64,000 nucleotides of DNA from Rugalucina vietnamica (Eukaryota; Mollusca; Bivalvia; Lucinida; Lucinidae). The position numbers and the translations under genes are program-made. Shown here piece after piece: positions 40,175 through 52,325 of the stretch. Each line of letters begins with the position of its first letter. Position 1 is the first letter of the stretch. Location: NCBI GenBank assembly GCA_964017185.1, contig OZ024874.1:21126457-21190456 (forward strand), written 5' to 3'. The notes beneath the pieces were generated by a model, which was not told the DNA's origin, searched no databases, and worked only from the letters and a program-made list of their open reading frames with translations.

Positions 40175-41623
40175 AGCAGTACTGATCATTGAGTGACAGT
40201 TTCCCATAAGATGTCGAATGTGGAGGTAGAGGATGGCGTAGACAAAATCTTTGCTCAGCCGCTTCGAGCCATATTTCAATATTTTGCTCAAAGCATTGAC
40301 TGTGTGTACATGTGTAACGAACAGCCGAGCCAAGCTACAGAAACCCCGTCGGTGGAAATGCATGCTCATCCACCAAGGGTGGTTAACTGCGCTATATACT
40401 CAACACTTACTCGATTTACAAAGTTTCAAGTTTTGAAATTTGCATATTACAAGCACTCAAATTCCGCTAATACGTTGCACCAACATCTTTTTTTCAAGGG
40501 AGGCTATCCCGTCACATTACTCCCCCCTCCGAGAAGAAACCCCGTCGGTGGAAAAGCATGCTCATCCACCAAGGGTGGTTTACTGCGCTATATACTCAAC
40601 ACTTACTCGATTCACAAAGTTTCGAGTTTTAACAAGCACTCAAATTCCGCTAATACGTTGCACCAACGTATTTTTTTCTGAGGGAGGCTATCCCGTCACA
40701 CATGTAAGAACCGCTTCGTCGTGGCGATTCTGACGAGATCCACAATGTATGTTTTGGAGCAAAAATAAGAATACCCCTGTACACCCCAGTTGTACTATAA
40801 AAAAGCGAGGCTTAAGTGGGTAAATATTTCAATGACATGTTTTCCTGATGTTTCACCTCTTATTTTGTTTCTTTGTAATTTACATAGCACTTACTGTCAT
40901 TATTAATTTGATCGAAAATACTAATAAAGGTGACACCGAAACCGTTTTTTAATTATGAATAAGTGATCTAAGAAAAAGAAAACAATTAAAACCTCACACG
41001 AAGATTTAAATAACAGTGTGCGTGGGAGTTTATTCCAGGGAGTGTCACAACAATGCATTACGAAAACTTGCCCGTGCAAGGGAACTTTTCAGCTGTACAA
41101 AAATGAAAATATTTTCACACTTTAGCTGAACATTTTGGTTGTGGGTACATGTTAGAACCGCCTCACTGCAGCTGGTGTTGTGCCGTGTGGTGGCCGTAAA
41201 AAGTCTCCCCATACATCATCCATAGTGCAGATTATATTTTCCTTTTGGTCCTTTGAGATCAGCGAGGATATTCTGAGAAATCAGAAATTTATTATCGGTT
41301 AAGATGCATTTTCTGACCAATGTTTAATTCATGTATATTTGACCACTTTTGGATAATACTAGTCTTATATCGACTATCCTGTTGAAAGTTGCAAAATTAC
41401 AGTTATTCTCTTTTGCTCCATGTTGCCAAATCTAAAGGGTCACTGACGAAGCATGAGTAGCCGAAACCGCGGTATGGCCCATCCCTTTCTCATTAATATG
41501 CTCACTGCTCTTAAAGGATCTCAGTTTTATTCTTATTATCTAATGAGTATCCACAATCTATGTTTTGGATCAACAAAACAAGAATAGATATACCACTGTA
41601 AACCCCAGTTTTACTATATATAT

Positions 41624-42457
41624 ACTCTTCAAAATAATCTAAGGGACAGAAATTTAATTTTGCAGATTTTGTGAATGTCAAATTATTTATTTTATTCTAT
41701 TATGTAATGAATAAATAATCAATGGGTACCTTAACCAATAAACCACAAAAAGCTTAAAATCAATCGACTATAATCTTGTCAGTGATCATGGCACAACGGA
41801 AGGCAACGTAAGTGATAACTTTGTGTAATTGGTACACGATTTGTTTGGCAGACCAAAATGTGGGTTCTTTTGAGCTGAACAGTATTCAGAAGGGCCGCTG
41901 ACTGGTATGCAATAAGGATATGGAACTTTGGGCATCATTGTTCATCAATTTGCTGGCGCATTGGGACTTGAGTTTATTTTAATGGTTACGAAGTGCTAGA
42001 GAGGTTAGAAGGTTCCTTGGACGCGAAAGTGTATGGACTGCCTAGCACGTCCATCTGACATTAACCTAATAGAGCACATGTGGGCGTCTACAGAGAAGAA
42101 TCGCGGCCTCTAATGTTCAATGTGGGACGCGGGAAAGTCTTGAACGTGAGCTGCTAGACGATCGGGGTATGATTTCTCATGCAGACATCCGGAAGTTGAT
42201 TTAGAGCTTCCGGTCACATTTGCATGGACGTCATACTGGGCCAAGATGAACTTATCCAATATCAAGCTTACATCCACGGCCGTGTTGTTGTGAAAAGAAG
42301 GCAATCTATAATTGTCGATTGATTTAAAGCTTTTGGGGGTTAAATGGTTAGGGTACCCATTGAAAATTAATTATACATCATAAAAAAATGAATTATTTGA
42401 CATTCACAAAATCTGCAAAAATTGAATTTATGGCCCTTAGATTATTTAAAGGAGTAT
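41624..42457. mobile_element. dead Tc1-like transposon, unit 2
   Basis: Duplicate of 38668-39502, with the same inverted ends and broken transposase remnant. Confidence 0.8.
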
Positions 42458-43094
42458 ATAAAAGTTTATTCAGTTGCACTGATTGTCTGGTACTGATGCT
42501 AGCTTGTCTGAAGGGTCATGGTCGACGTAATTTCGACGTAATTTAGTGCCGTGACGTCGATTCTCTAGAGGCATTGGCACCTTGACGTTAAAAAATCGGT
42601 TGATCAGACCGGTGTCAACCTTTCACAGTCTCAATAGCTTGGGAGGGACTGCTGAGGTGCCGAATAGTTGAACGATGGCAAATATGGCGTCACGTGACGT
42701 CACATATACGTCATAAAGTTTTCAAAACTCCATTGAGCCAAAAAATTCATTTTCGAAGACCCGTAGAATGATCAATAAAGATAAGAAAACAAAATGAAAG
42801 TGTTTTTATATATATCTATTACTACAAGTTCCATGTACAATGGTAAACTATTTTTCTCTATAAATTCAAAGAGACGCCATATGGCAAAAGTGTAAAATGG
42901 CTTTTCATTGCTGGGGCGGTTAGTGCCTTTAAAACGTCGCTTTCGTGCAAAAAAAGAAGTAGAATACAGTTATCGGCAGATAGATTAACTTGACAAAGCA
43001 TTGCCTTAGCTGAGCTCTATTTGACACTATAAAAAACAACATGAAAAGTGTTATTTTAAAGAAAAAAAAATAAGCAAAGGGTTATCGAAATTTG

Positions 43095-43099
<5 letters not shown>

Positions 43100-43137
<38 letters not shown>
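43100..43137 (+). repeat. poly-T tract, unit 2
   Basis: About 38 T, roughly 105 bp past the NAAA copy 3 stop on the minus strand (reads as poly-A there). Confidence 0.95.
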
Positions 43138-43138
<1 letters not shown>

Positions 43139-43242
43139 AGCAGTACTGATCATTGAGTGACAGTTTCCCATAAGATGTCGAATGTGGAGGTAGAGGATGG
43201 CGTAGACAAAATCTTTGCTCAGCCGCTTCGAGCCACAACTTT

Positions 43243-46200
43243 CTAGTTTCTGACCCATGTACGAAATGTTTTAGGGTTCGATGGTGCCATGACCGTTGTG
43301 TAAATGGTATCGCTGAAAATAAAGTACGTAGGTATGTATTAAAACCAGAGGACCAGTGGTCCTGTAAACGCTCACCTGAGATCTGAGATATATACCAATA
43401 AACTTGTTTGAATATAAAGGTCATATAAATGTATAAAGCCCCAGGACAGGGTAAGAACATCCCCTGGGTTTAATTTCTTTTTCCACTTCATAAATTCTGT
43501 TCATTTGCCCATTTTCTGAAAGTTTTCCCTTCAGTGTCATTTTTACAGTTTTCTGCATATGTGACCTATGTTGACCTTGCCGTAAAATCTGTCAAGGTCA
43601 TCACAGGATCATACACACATTGTAGTACTCTAGTCTTTATTGCTACATGTCAAGTTTCGTTGCTATAGGTTCAGCAGTTCCTGCGAAGAAAATTTTTGAA
43701 GGGTTTTAACCATATATGGGCATGGCAGCCATCTTAGTCATGTGACCTGGTTTATTTATAAGCACATTGGTTCCCCCTTTATACAGATGCTTCCTATAAA
43801 ATTTTACTTTGATTGGCCATGCGGTTTCAGAGGAGAAGATCTTTGAATATTATGCATATATACATGTATAATGCCCCGGGGCATAGGCAGACCCATCCCT
43901 GGGGTCCAAATTCTTTTCAGAACCTTAAATCTCCAGTTCATTTACCTATTTCCTGCAAGGTTTGCCCTTCAAATCCAATTTTAACAATTTTCCCCATTCA
44001 AATGCATAGCAGACCTATGCTGACCTTGCCATAAAATAGGTCAAGGTCATCCAAGGATCATGATTTGTATAACATTTGTAGAACTCCATTGCCCAATGCT
44101 TCATGCCAAGTTTCAAAATCATAGACCTTCTGGTTCTGGAGAAGAAGATTTTTAAAGGTTTTTGCTATTTATAGCCATGGCGGCCATCTTTGTCATGTGA
44201 CCTTGACCATTTATACAAAATTTCATTGCCTCTTCCTAACAATTCTCCACATTAAGCTTGGCTTAATCAAAGCGGTTACAGAGAAGATGATGTTTGAATA
44301 TTATGGTTATGTACATGTATATAGCCCAGGTTCGGGGGCAGACAACCCCCTGGGGACAAAATTTTTTCATAAACACAAATATTCTGTCCATTTGCCCATT
44401 TCCTGCATGATTTGCCCTTCGAATCACATTTTAACAATTTTCCCCATTCAAATGCATGGGCGACCTATGTTGACCTTGCCGTAAAATAGGTCAAGGTCAT
44501 CCCAGAGACATGATTTATATAAAACTTGTAGAGCTTCTCTCCCTGATGCTTCATGCCAAGTTTCGAGATCATAGGCCTTCTGGTTCTGGAGAAGAAGATT
44601 TTTAAAGGTTTTTATTTTATAGCCATGGCGGTCATCTTGGTCATGTGACCTGGACCATTTATACAAACGTTCGTTCCCCCTTCCTAAGGATGCTCCACAT
44701 GAAGTTTGGCTTTGATTGGCTAAGCGGTTTCAGAGAAGAAGACGTTTGAAAAGTGTGGACAACAACAACAACAACAACGGCGACAACGAAGAACGACGGA
44801 GCATGGGTATACTATAAGCCTACCTGTTAGCCTTCGGCTCAAGTGAGCTAATAAAAAGGTAAATAGAAAGTATTTTTAGTTTCACGTTTGTCAAAAACCT
44901 AAATGACTTTGAACTTATCATAATATTATCCTTCTTATAAGAAATTGATTTTTTATTCTATTTTGTCAAATTTTGAAAGTCTGACCTCATGTGTATACTT
45001 CTTAATGAGCTGATACATGTAGTAAAATATTCATGATGTCACCAATGACGTGTAAGCCCTAATATATAATATTTTTTGTCAGGAAATGTTCAATTACTTG
45101 GACGGAGAGAAAGAGCTAATGACAAGATATTTTAATCCTTTTATGACGAATGGACTTGCCCATCATTATCATCATTCGGGTGAGTCCACTTTATTAATGT
45201 TCCACAATCAAAGAAAATTGGCCGTGAAATTCCTATGAATAATTAATGGTCGTTTCGTTTTGTCATTTATACGGGTGAGTCCACTTTATTAATGTTACGG
45301 GACATCAGGTATGGTTATAGATTTTTGTTTCTTTTTTTCGATGAAATTCCTATTAGCAAACAGAAGGGCATCTTCGCAAGCCAAGGGTACTAAGTCCACT
45401 TCGTTCCTTACGCACGTATGGAACGAAGTGGACTTAGTACCCTTGGCTTGCGAAGATGACAGATGGGACGCCGCGTTACTGTTTGCCTATGAGGACTGTT
45501 TGCCTATGTCCCATAAAAAAGGATGACAGGCTTATATAATTAAGAGGTTGTAGAGCAAATAAAACATACTGGTTCTTCACTGGATGTGTGGACATAACAT
45601 TATACAAAGTTTTCACCGATAGGTTGCTTCTGCCTACCGCCTTCATTGCTCTTATGGCTGGATCTCTGCAGAAAAAGACAAAACTGTTTAAAACAAATGT
45701 ACATGCATGCATTCAAAGCAATATGCGCTTTCAGACGTTGTCACTGTTTGATAACCTAACAAGCATTTTATACATCGATAACGCATCATAAACCGAGTGC
45801 CAGGTCGGCTGTATCGCTATGGTATGCTTACCTTCTGTTATCTCTGTGGGGAGGTGGTTCCCAATGGTCATAGTTGGTTTCCACTTCAAACCATCTGAAA
45901 TGTAGACATTCAAGAATGTTTTCACTTATGGTCATTTAATCGTGTGCAAAGTCTCACTTATGGTCTCTAATCGTCTGCGAAATCTCACTTATGGTCATTT
46001 TAATCGTGTGCGAAATCTCACTTATGGTCATTTTAATCGTGTGCGAAATCTGATTTCATTTTTGCTATTTTCATTATAATCAAACTGTTTAAATAAAAAC
46101 TTAAACGTAAATACAGTTTGCTCTAGTTACTCTACCTTCCATTCTTAGGATCTATGGTCCAGATATCGTGAGGTTTCAGCCTATCTTTGGTTATCACAGC

Positions 46201-49200
46201 CCCTTCCCCTGACCTTGACCCTGCTATGATAAAGTACACGGGTGCGGCAGTGGGCGTGTAACCTAGTTGATTGACAGCTGTCGTGTAGTTTGTACTGTTA
46301 GCCATCGTCTAAAACACAAACAAGAAGACATCTCTTGTAATGATCTCTTTCCATCCGCCGGCTGACTTAGTACTCTATGGGCATTCTAAGAGAAATAGTT
46401 ACACGTTAAGGACGGTTTACAAACTTGACAATTCCTTTTCTGTGATATATAGTAGTAAATGACCGAGTCGTTGTGTGGTCCTGGTGGTAAGTTGAAAGCG
46501 TCATCTCAAGAAATGTTTCCATATTCATTTTACGCATCCCGTGATAGTTTTCATATGATTTGTTGTCGCGGGACACTTTTTGCAAATTGAAAAATCAGAC
46601 AATGCATATTGTGTTGCATATTTTACATTACATTGTATTTAAAGAAAATAGGATTGGTGGTATATTCAGGTCTTTTAATCGAATACAAACTTGTAATCAA
46701 AATTAACAACAGTTATTAATGAAATAACTCACATCTCGAACAAGGAAAGACACTGGCACAACGGAGTGATCAAACAGGCCAACCAACAAGTTCAAAAGAG
46801 CATCGCCTTTCTCTAAAACAATATTGCACCATTTTACATGATAATGTGAGTTAAGTTTTTCATGTTATAATCTTTATGTACGTATGTGCTGTCATTGTGT
46901 TGAAATGTTCAACTTTTGAAAGGCATTATTTCTGAGCGCTCCACCCTTACATACCTATATGAATAAAAGAACTCGCGTTTATAAATACAGCCTCGGATCC
47001 GAGATATAGCAGAAGTTTGGCTTATATACTTTTAATCAAAGCAAATGGTAAACTGTGACATAATCGTCTACCAAAGTCGCATGTACCTACTTCTGCGATC
47101 AACAGAAACTGTAAATTTGTATGGCTTCTGTCCTGTCAGAATACCAACATAACCAGCAAATGTAACAGCATTATACAGTGTCTGAAATGAATAGAATACC
47201 AATCAATGTGCCTCCAAATGATAAAAGTAACCTACAGTCTCAGATAGAAGAAAACGAACTTTCAATAGGAGAACAACAAGGTGCTAGCCCGGCTGCTTTT
47301 ATATGACGTCCGAAAATGAATTTACGATACTGCCTTTTTTCTTTTTTCGTTATTGTAGCGTGACTAGTTCTAGACGCTTGTGCTGTTATATTGACAATTT
47401 AATCCTTTACTATTTTCATTAAAAATACATTCATTTACCTTCTTATTCCTCTGAAAGTCAACCTCCACTGTTATTTTCTTGAGCATTTTGATAAATGGAA
47501 AGTCAAGATTTCTGGAATGCCAGATAATGCCTTTCTTGTCTTCTGATACGATACTCGTACAATACCTGCCCAAAATCAGCATTGTATGTGAAGTTTTCTA
47601 TTTTGAATAATTATTTTTCATCAATGTCATCGACGTCCAAAAAAAGGTTATTTAGCTTAATCTTACAAATAAAAATAAGTCATAAATAATATAAGAAAAA
47701 AATCCTAGTTTTGGCAGCCATACTGGATGCCTTCTTGGATTTTTTTTTAAATATCAACAACGAGCTTAAACCAATCCAAAAACGAAATTAAAGCCATAAA
47801 ACTCTTATATACTTTTTTATGTTTTAAGTTGTCTTTCAAAAAGATAAATGTATTCATTTTTGACAATTTTGGAACGATTTTTAAATTGTTCAAAGAAGAA
47901 AACATAGACGAACACCTACGCAGTAACGTCATACATAAGATTTGATAGAACAATATCTCCGATGTTAATATCCAGTACTTTAGCTATCCCTTTTATTTCC
48001 TTGGCATAAGGGGCTGCGATATACTTCTCAATGTCCGAGCCTATCTTCTCTATCAGAGGGAAAACTATAGCTCGTTCTGGAACTAGGTCCCTAAAATCAA
48101 TATTATGAAGCGTGTTAGAAAGCTTATTCATACGGAGAATAAACCTACAGTCCAACCTATCTTAAGCAAGCGGCCAAATCGCTTGCTTAAGACAGGTGCT
48201 TGCTTAATAGAGGTTATGTTCTGACACTAGGGTGGGCGTCCCAAACAAACCATTCTAGCTAGACAATTAATAATAGCACTGCCCTGTCATCTACAAAATT
48301 GAAAGTGCATAAGGAACTGCAAAAAGAAAAAGCCATGAAGCACAATCATCTTCTTGATTAGCTCTTGGTATGATTTTCCTCTATTAAAAGTGGTAGCCCA
48401 TTGTAGAAATGTTTAGACAGTTATAAATCATAAATAACTTGGCCTTTTTGAGAAAGCAGGTTTTTTTTCTCGGTAAATAATATGGAATAAGAAAATTTAT
48501 GTCATGTTAAAATCAACAGTTTAGACTTAAGTTTTGTTTACTTTGTCTGAAAAGTAAAAAATAAAAGGATGGAACAGACACAGTTAAGATAAAATCTTTA
48601 TGAAAAGGTGTTGCAAGTGAATGCATAATTTGTGACTACTATTATTGTTCTGTCAGTGGTAATTGTCACTAAGATATCACAGACAAGTTGTCTAGGATTA
48701 TCTTTTGAGACAGTAAATAATGAATCATGCACCTTGGAAGGACAATTTTGACACCTGACAGAGTTTAAATATCCATGTCAAAATATTTCTTTCTTATGTA
48801 ATTGATGAAATGAGTGGCTGCTTAAAGTCAAAATTGGGACAGAAACTAGTGGCCTCTGGCCACATAAGACAGGTGCTTGCTTAATAGAGGTTCATTTACA
48901 TGTAAAAGCAATTGGGGGGAAATGAAAGGGCTTGCTTAAGGCAGGTGCTTGCTTAATACATGGCTTGCTTAATACAGGTTGGACTGTAATTGGTAACAAT
49001 CATAACAAAAATCTTCGTAATGAAGCTTTCTAGTTTCGAGAGCGACTTTGTTAAAAGAAAGCAGACATACGAAAGTAGATATGAGAGGACAGAAAGTCAA
49101 CGAATTAATACACTTAAGTTTAAATCCCAAACCTAGACACAAACCTAGACACAAGGCGGCAAAGAAAGGACACCACAAAATAACACAAAAATAAAAAAAT

Positions 49201-49569
49201 CATGGCTAGCTCTTTCCCAACAGGGTAGTCATCAACCGAAAAGAAGGTGATGGGTACAACACAGAATAAGAAAACTTGATAAATCACAGCAGAACCTTCT
49301 GGACAGTCAATGATTACTGCAAGACTTACATCGATTTTAAGGGAAACTAGGCATACTCGTACATACCGAAATTCCATAATAACATCTTTGATTTCTTTCG
49401 AGTAGTCCTTCACTACGTGAGTCCATCTTTGTTCTGGTGGCAGATCCAAGTTGATGGCATATTTCTGTGGATCGGTCGTTGCTGTTGCTTTCCCACACAT
49501 AAAGCACGCGATGAATATTCCGGTTATGAAAGATGTCAAGTAAACGGACTTCAAAATATCCGTTTTCAT
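43243..49569 (-). CDS. NAAA-like acid amidase, copy 3 (nine exons), divergent active site
   Basis: Exons: 49569-49367, 48090-47920, 47565-47439, 47181-47091, 46812-46733, 46308-46136, 45894-45832, 45665-45570, 43312-43243. All have GT...AG borders; 1074 nt, 357 residues. Signal peptide, [10 protein letters not shown] block, predicted nucleophile Cys127 (CTSIV), Arg143, Asp146 and Asn289 (TNYDHW) are all present. At the position of the conserved Glu in DER, this copy reads DRR (Arg196). It also lacks the N-I-T glycosylation site that copies 1 and 2 have after SRNLD. The frame is intact and splice sites are good, so it is not an obvious pseudogene. Activity may be altered. Introns hold a family-C block, a family-D copy, a minisatellite and an 843-bp transposon. 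Confidence 0.86.
43338..44862 (+). repeat. family-C repeat with three internal units
   Basis: Starts near ACCAGTGGTCCTGTAAACGC and GCTCACCTGAG; ends CTCAAGTGAGCTAATAAA, so the tips are inverted. Inside are three tandem units of about 430 bp, each with AAGTTT..., ATAGCCATGGCGG and opposed TGACCTTG/CAAGGTCA words. It lies in the last intron of NAAA copy 3. A second copy is at 59595-60495. Confidence 0.82.
45143..45536 (+). mobile_element. hairpin-bearing repeat family D, copy with long palindrome
   Basis: Shares CGATGAAATT, GCAAACAGAA and CTGTTTGCCTATGTCCCATA with 56358-56555. Between them is a palindrome with arms of about 39 nt (45369-45459) around a 12-nt centre; the arm contains AAGGGTACTAAGTCCACTTC. 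In the last intron of NAAA copy 3. Confidence 0.8.
45924..46047 (+). repeat. minisatellite, about 35-bp unit, 3-4 copies
   Basis: Units of CTCACTTATGGTCATTTTAA followed by TCGTGTGCGAAAT. In intron 6 of NAAA copy 3. Confidence 0.9.
48146..48988. mobile_element. inverted-repeat transposon, 843 bp, in NAAA copy 3 intron 1
   Basis: Starts TACAGTCCAACCTATCTTAA and ends AATACAGGTTGGACTGTA. Subterminal regions carry repeated GCTTGCTTAA and ACAGGTGCTTGC words on both sides. No transposase frame; superfamily not determined. Confidence 0.8.
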
Positions 49570-49789
49570 TTTAGAAAACGTTCAAACGTCCATAAAAAAT
49601 TTCAGAACGTTTTTCGAGTCATAAATCTGAAGACATGCTTTTAAAACGAGTACTCATCGCAAACTATGAAGATCAAGCAATTTATACTTGTTTCTTATGT
49701 CACATAGACGCGTAAAAGTAGATCAAGTTTATACCAACTGTAATGCTGCGTCATGATAAGAAGTCTCCGATTTCATTTCGGTTACCTAC
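49570..49789. other. 5' flank of NAAA copy 3
   Basis: Probable promoter region of the minus-strand gene. No TATA box could be placed with confidence. Confidence 0.3.
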
Positions 49790-50289
49790 CATATCACTGC
49801 TGGGAATCACGTGATACGCAATGTTTATGATATGTGCAAATTGTAAACAAGAAGCCGCCATTTTCCACCGGGTCTAGGTAAGTCTATCGAGTTTTCTTTC
49901 AAATGCTGAGGGATAATGATGGATGAATATGCCCAGTCCATGCAGATACATCAGATTTATTTAATTATGTGCGAGCTAATCTTTCAAAGTGTTTTGTTTG
50001 TGTGAACACCTCATTCCCATCATCAAAATTATTTGTTGCCATGTACACCAAATATTTATTTTGGGCCTTATTCATTCTTCCAGCAACAATGCGTCTTTTC
50101 TTAGAGGTAAAATAACATTTTTTTCAAAGGACAATTACCTCCATTTTACAGAAATATGCTAAGTGCCACATGAAAAAAGATAATCATTGACATTGCATCC
50201 CTATACACATGCAATGTGGATTGATACCCTCCACACTAAAACAAAAGTCATCATGTTTCTATTCTTTCGTCGATAAATGTATTGATTGC

Positions 50290-50540
50290 TAATGCACCAG
50301 TCCTTTGTAACCATTGCCCCCCCCCCCTTCACACATACCTACGGTGAAGGGTGGGGGATAGCCGGGCTTAAGTGCAGAGCAATTACTTGTCGAGTGTATC
50401 CGCAGTGCACGGGAAATTACGAGGTTTTTTATGCATTAGGATCCTTACTCCAGGGCAATTTTCTATTTCTAAAGTGAGGCCAAAGAGCAAAGTTTTGAAC
50501 CCCGAGTTTGCCCCCTGTGTGTGAGGCTTATAGCAGGGCA
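50290..50540 (+). repeat. family-F related fragment
   Basis: Begins AATGCACCAGTCCTTTGTAA like the element at 25111 and includes GCCGGGCTTAAG; poly-C at 50319-50328. No matching right end found. Confidence 0.5.
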
Positions 50541-51334
50541 CTGAAAGCAGAAGACACGTTAGAAGCGCGTTAAACGCGCGTTTTTACGCTTGGTGTACGC
50601 TTGTTGCACGTCGATATACGTCGCTGTAAGTCGCTGCGCGCTCAAGGCGCGTTTGCCCCCCCCCCCCCCAAAAAAAAAAATCAAACATGCTTAAAAACTT
50701 TCTAGAAGTTCGGTGTGTCCCGGGTGTGTGTCTTATACGTTTCGAATAAGTTCCACGCGCGTAACATGCAAATTAAGCATGACCTGAAACAGACAAGCTA
50801 CTTTCAAACTAGATGCACTGCGACAGGTAAAATGCAGGTTTGTCGGACACGCACATTTAACATATCGCAAATTTTACACCCATGTACACCACATTAATTT
50901 TGAGAAATGTGACATTAATTTTGCGTATGCCAGTTTCGATATGTTTTTGGGTATCATGTATGCTCCAATTTAAAACGTTTTTATCATTGTCGTGTGAAGA
51001 ATTTGTACGTATTCATCACATCTGTGAAGAACATTTTTTAATATATAAAAACGGTACCAAGATTCACGTGTGTATTTTTGACATGTGAAGAATTGGTGCG
51101 TTTCTGCAAACTTTCTGTCAAGAACTGTTGAATTAAACTGTGCGTATGTTCATTTTCTGGGGCACATGGCGCTCTTGACGGTAGAAAAGTCTATGCTTTT
51201 ACATGTCAAAAGTGAGTATAAAAAGGTAAGGAGAAGTTTTTGATATGTGTAAAAAGCTAACTGATACTTTTTGCATACATTTTGCATTAATTTAGAAGCG
51301 TGTAAACTTGTCTTTGAGAGACTCTAAAAACTGG

Positions 51335-51524
51335 TTTAAGGCCCCCAGCATTTTTTGTATTACTGATTGTTCCAAGGCGATACTTCTGTTGTGGTTCTAT
51401 TTGTTTTATGTTTTGGAGTCGAATTTTCATGCTGTTTGAACCTTATGTACATGTACGTTTTCATAGTTTTGGTTAAGTTCGGGTTACTGTTTTGCACTTA
51501 TTGGGAAATAGCTGCTCATTCGGC
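51335..51524 (+). repeat. family-A copy interrupted by a TTAA element
   Basis: Family-A sequence runs to GCTGCTCATTCGGCTT. The TTAA element then starts, and the family-A end (GATTGCGCCTTTTCCTGATC) resumes at about 52336. Confidence 0.8.
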
Positions 51525-52325
51525 TTAAAGGGAAACATAATTATTAAACTCCCGCATATGATTTTCATGAAACTTCACATGCTTCAAGATAATTGTATCC
51601 TTGGACTAAAATCGAAATAAAAGTGGGATGTCACCGGCCTCGTTTCCATGGTATCAGAACTTTTTTAATGTTTCTCGTGCATTTCAGAAAATCGCGTTCG
51701 TAGCGGACATGTGTTTTAATATATGTGTTATTTTTGCATAAACACTTTAAACATACGATCAGTGTTATTTTCTTAAATTTTTATACTATTTGCTTTTTAA
51801 CTGAGGAGATTACAAGCAAAATTAACTTTCCCGCCATGTTTTCAAACCTGGAAAAACTATGTATTTTTGCGATATCTCCTAAACTACGCATATGATTTTA
51901 ATTAAATTAAACCAATAGATATGAAACGCTGTAACCATTCAAAAGTTGAAATAAAAAGTGGGGGTCATCGAATTGCGTTGGAAGATTTAGAGAAAACCCG
52001 TTCAATATTCTCGCCTTTTTCGTTTTAATGTCAAACGTTGCACTGACGTCGCGTATATTAATGCGACGTCATCAACAGCGAAATAACCGTTTTCACATGT
52101 AATAAACCTTATACACGAATTAGGGTATATCAATTGTCGCATAACTAATTTAAAATAAAAATGAACAATATGTTTACCCGCTTTAGGACTTAATTATGCA
52201 GAAACAAACAAAATAAGATTCTACAGCTTGCAACGTCATTGGAAAATCAAAACAAAACGACGCTAAAAGCTATGCATACACTAAACCGCCGACATTGCGC
52301 AAACAGTGTTCTCATAAACAATCGG
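51525..52325. mobile_element. TTAA-bounded transposon, second copy
   Basis: Inverted relative to 22304-23118 and alignable along its length. Its left TTAA is present; the right tip is altered. Confidence 0.8.

Larger units (their letters stand above)
37314..40270 (+). repeat. tandem duplication, unit 1 (2957 bp)
   Basis: Near-identical to 40271-43234 apart from scattered substitutions and small indels. Contains parts of family B, a doubled block of about 200 bp (37381-37745), an inverted copy of the window's first 170 bp, a dead Tc1-like transposon, and at its right end a T run plus about 100 bp that is also the 3' flank of NAAA copy 3. Confidence 0.93.
40271..43234 (+). repeat. tandem duplication, unit 2 (2964 bp)
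   Basis: Second copy of 37314-40270 in the same orientation. Its right edge lies 8 bp from the stop codon of NAAA copy 3 (stop at 43243-43245), so the 3' flank and probable 3' UTR of that gene are inside the unit. Confidence 0.93.

Noticed and set aside
43056..43460. 134-codon minus frame with a poly-lysine run
   Set aside because: Crosses the NAAA copy 3 terminal exon in another frame and a poly-T tract.
43813..44484. Open frames with matching LPISC...[10 protein letters not shown] ends
   Set aside because: Similarity comes from tandem family-C repeat units, not a protein family.
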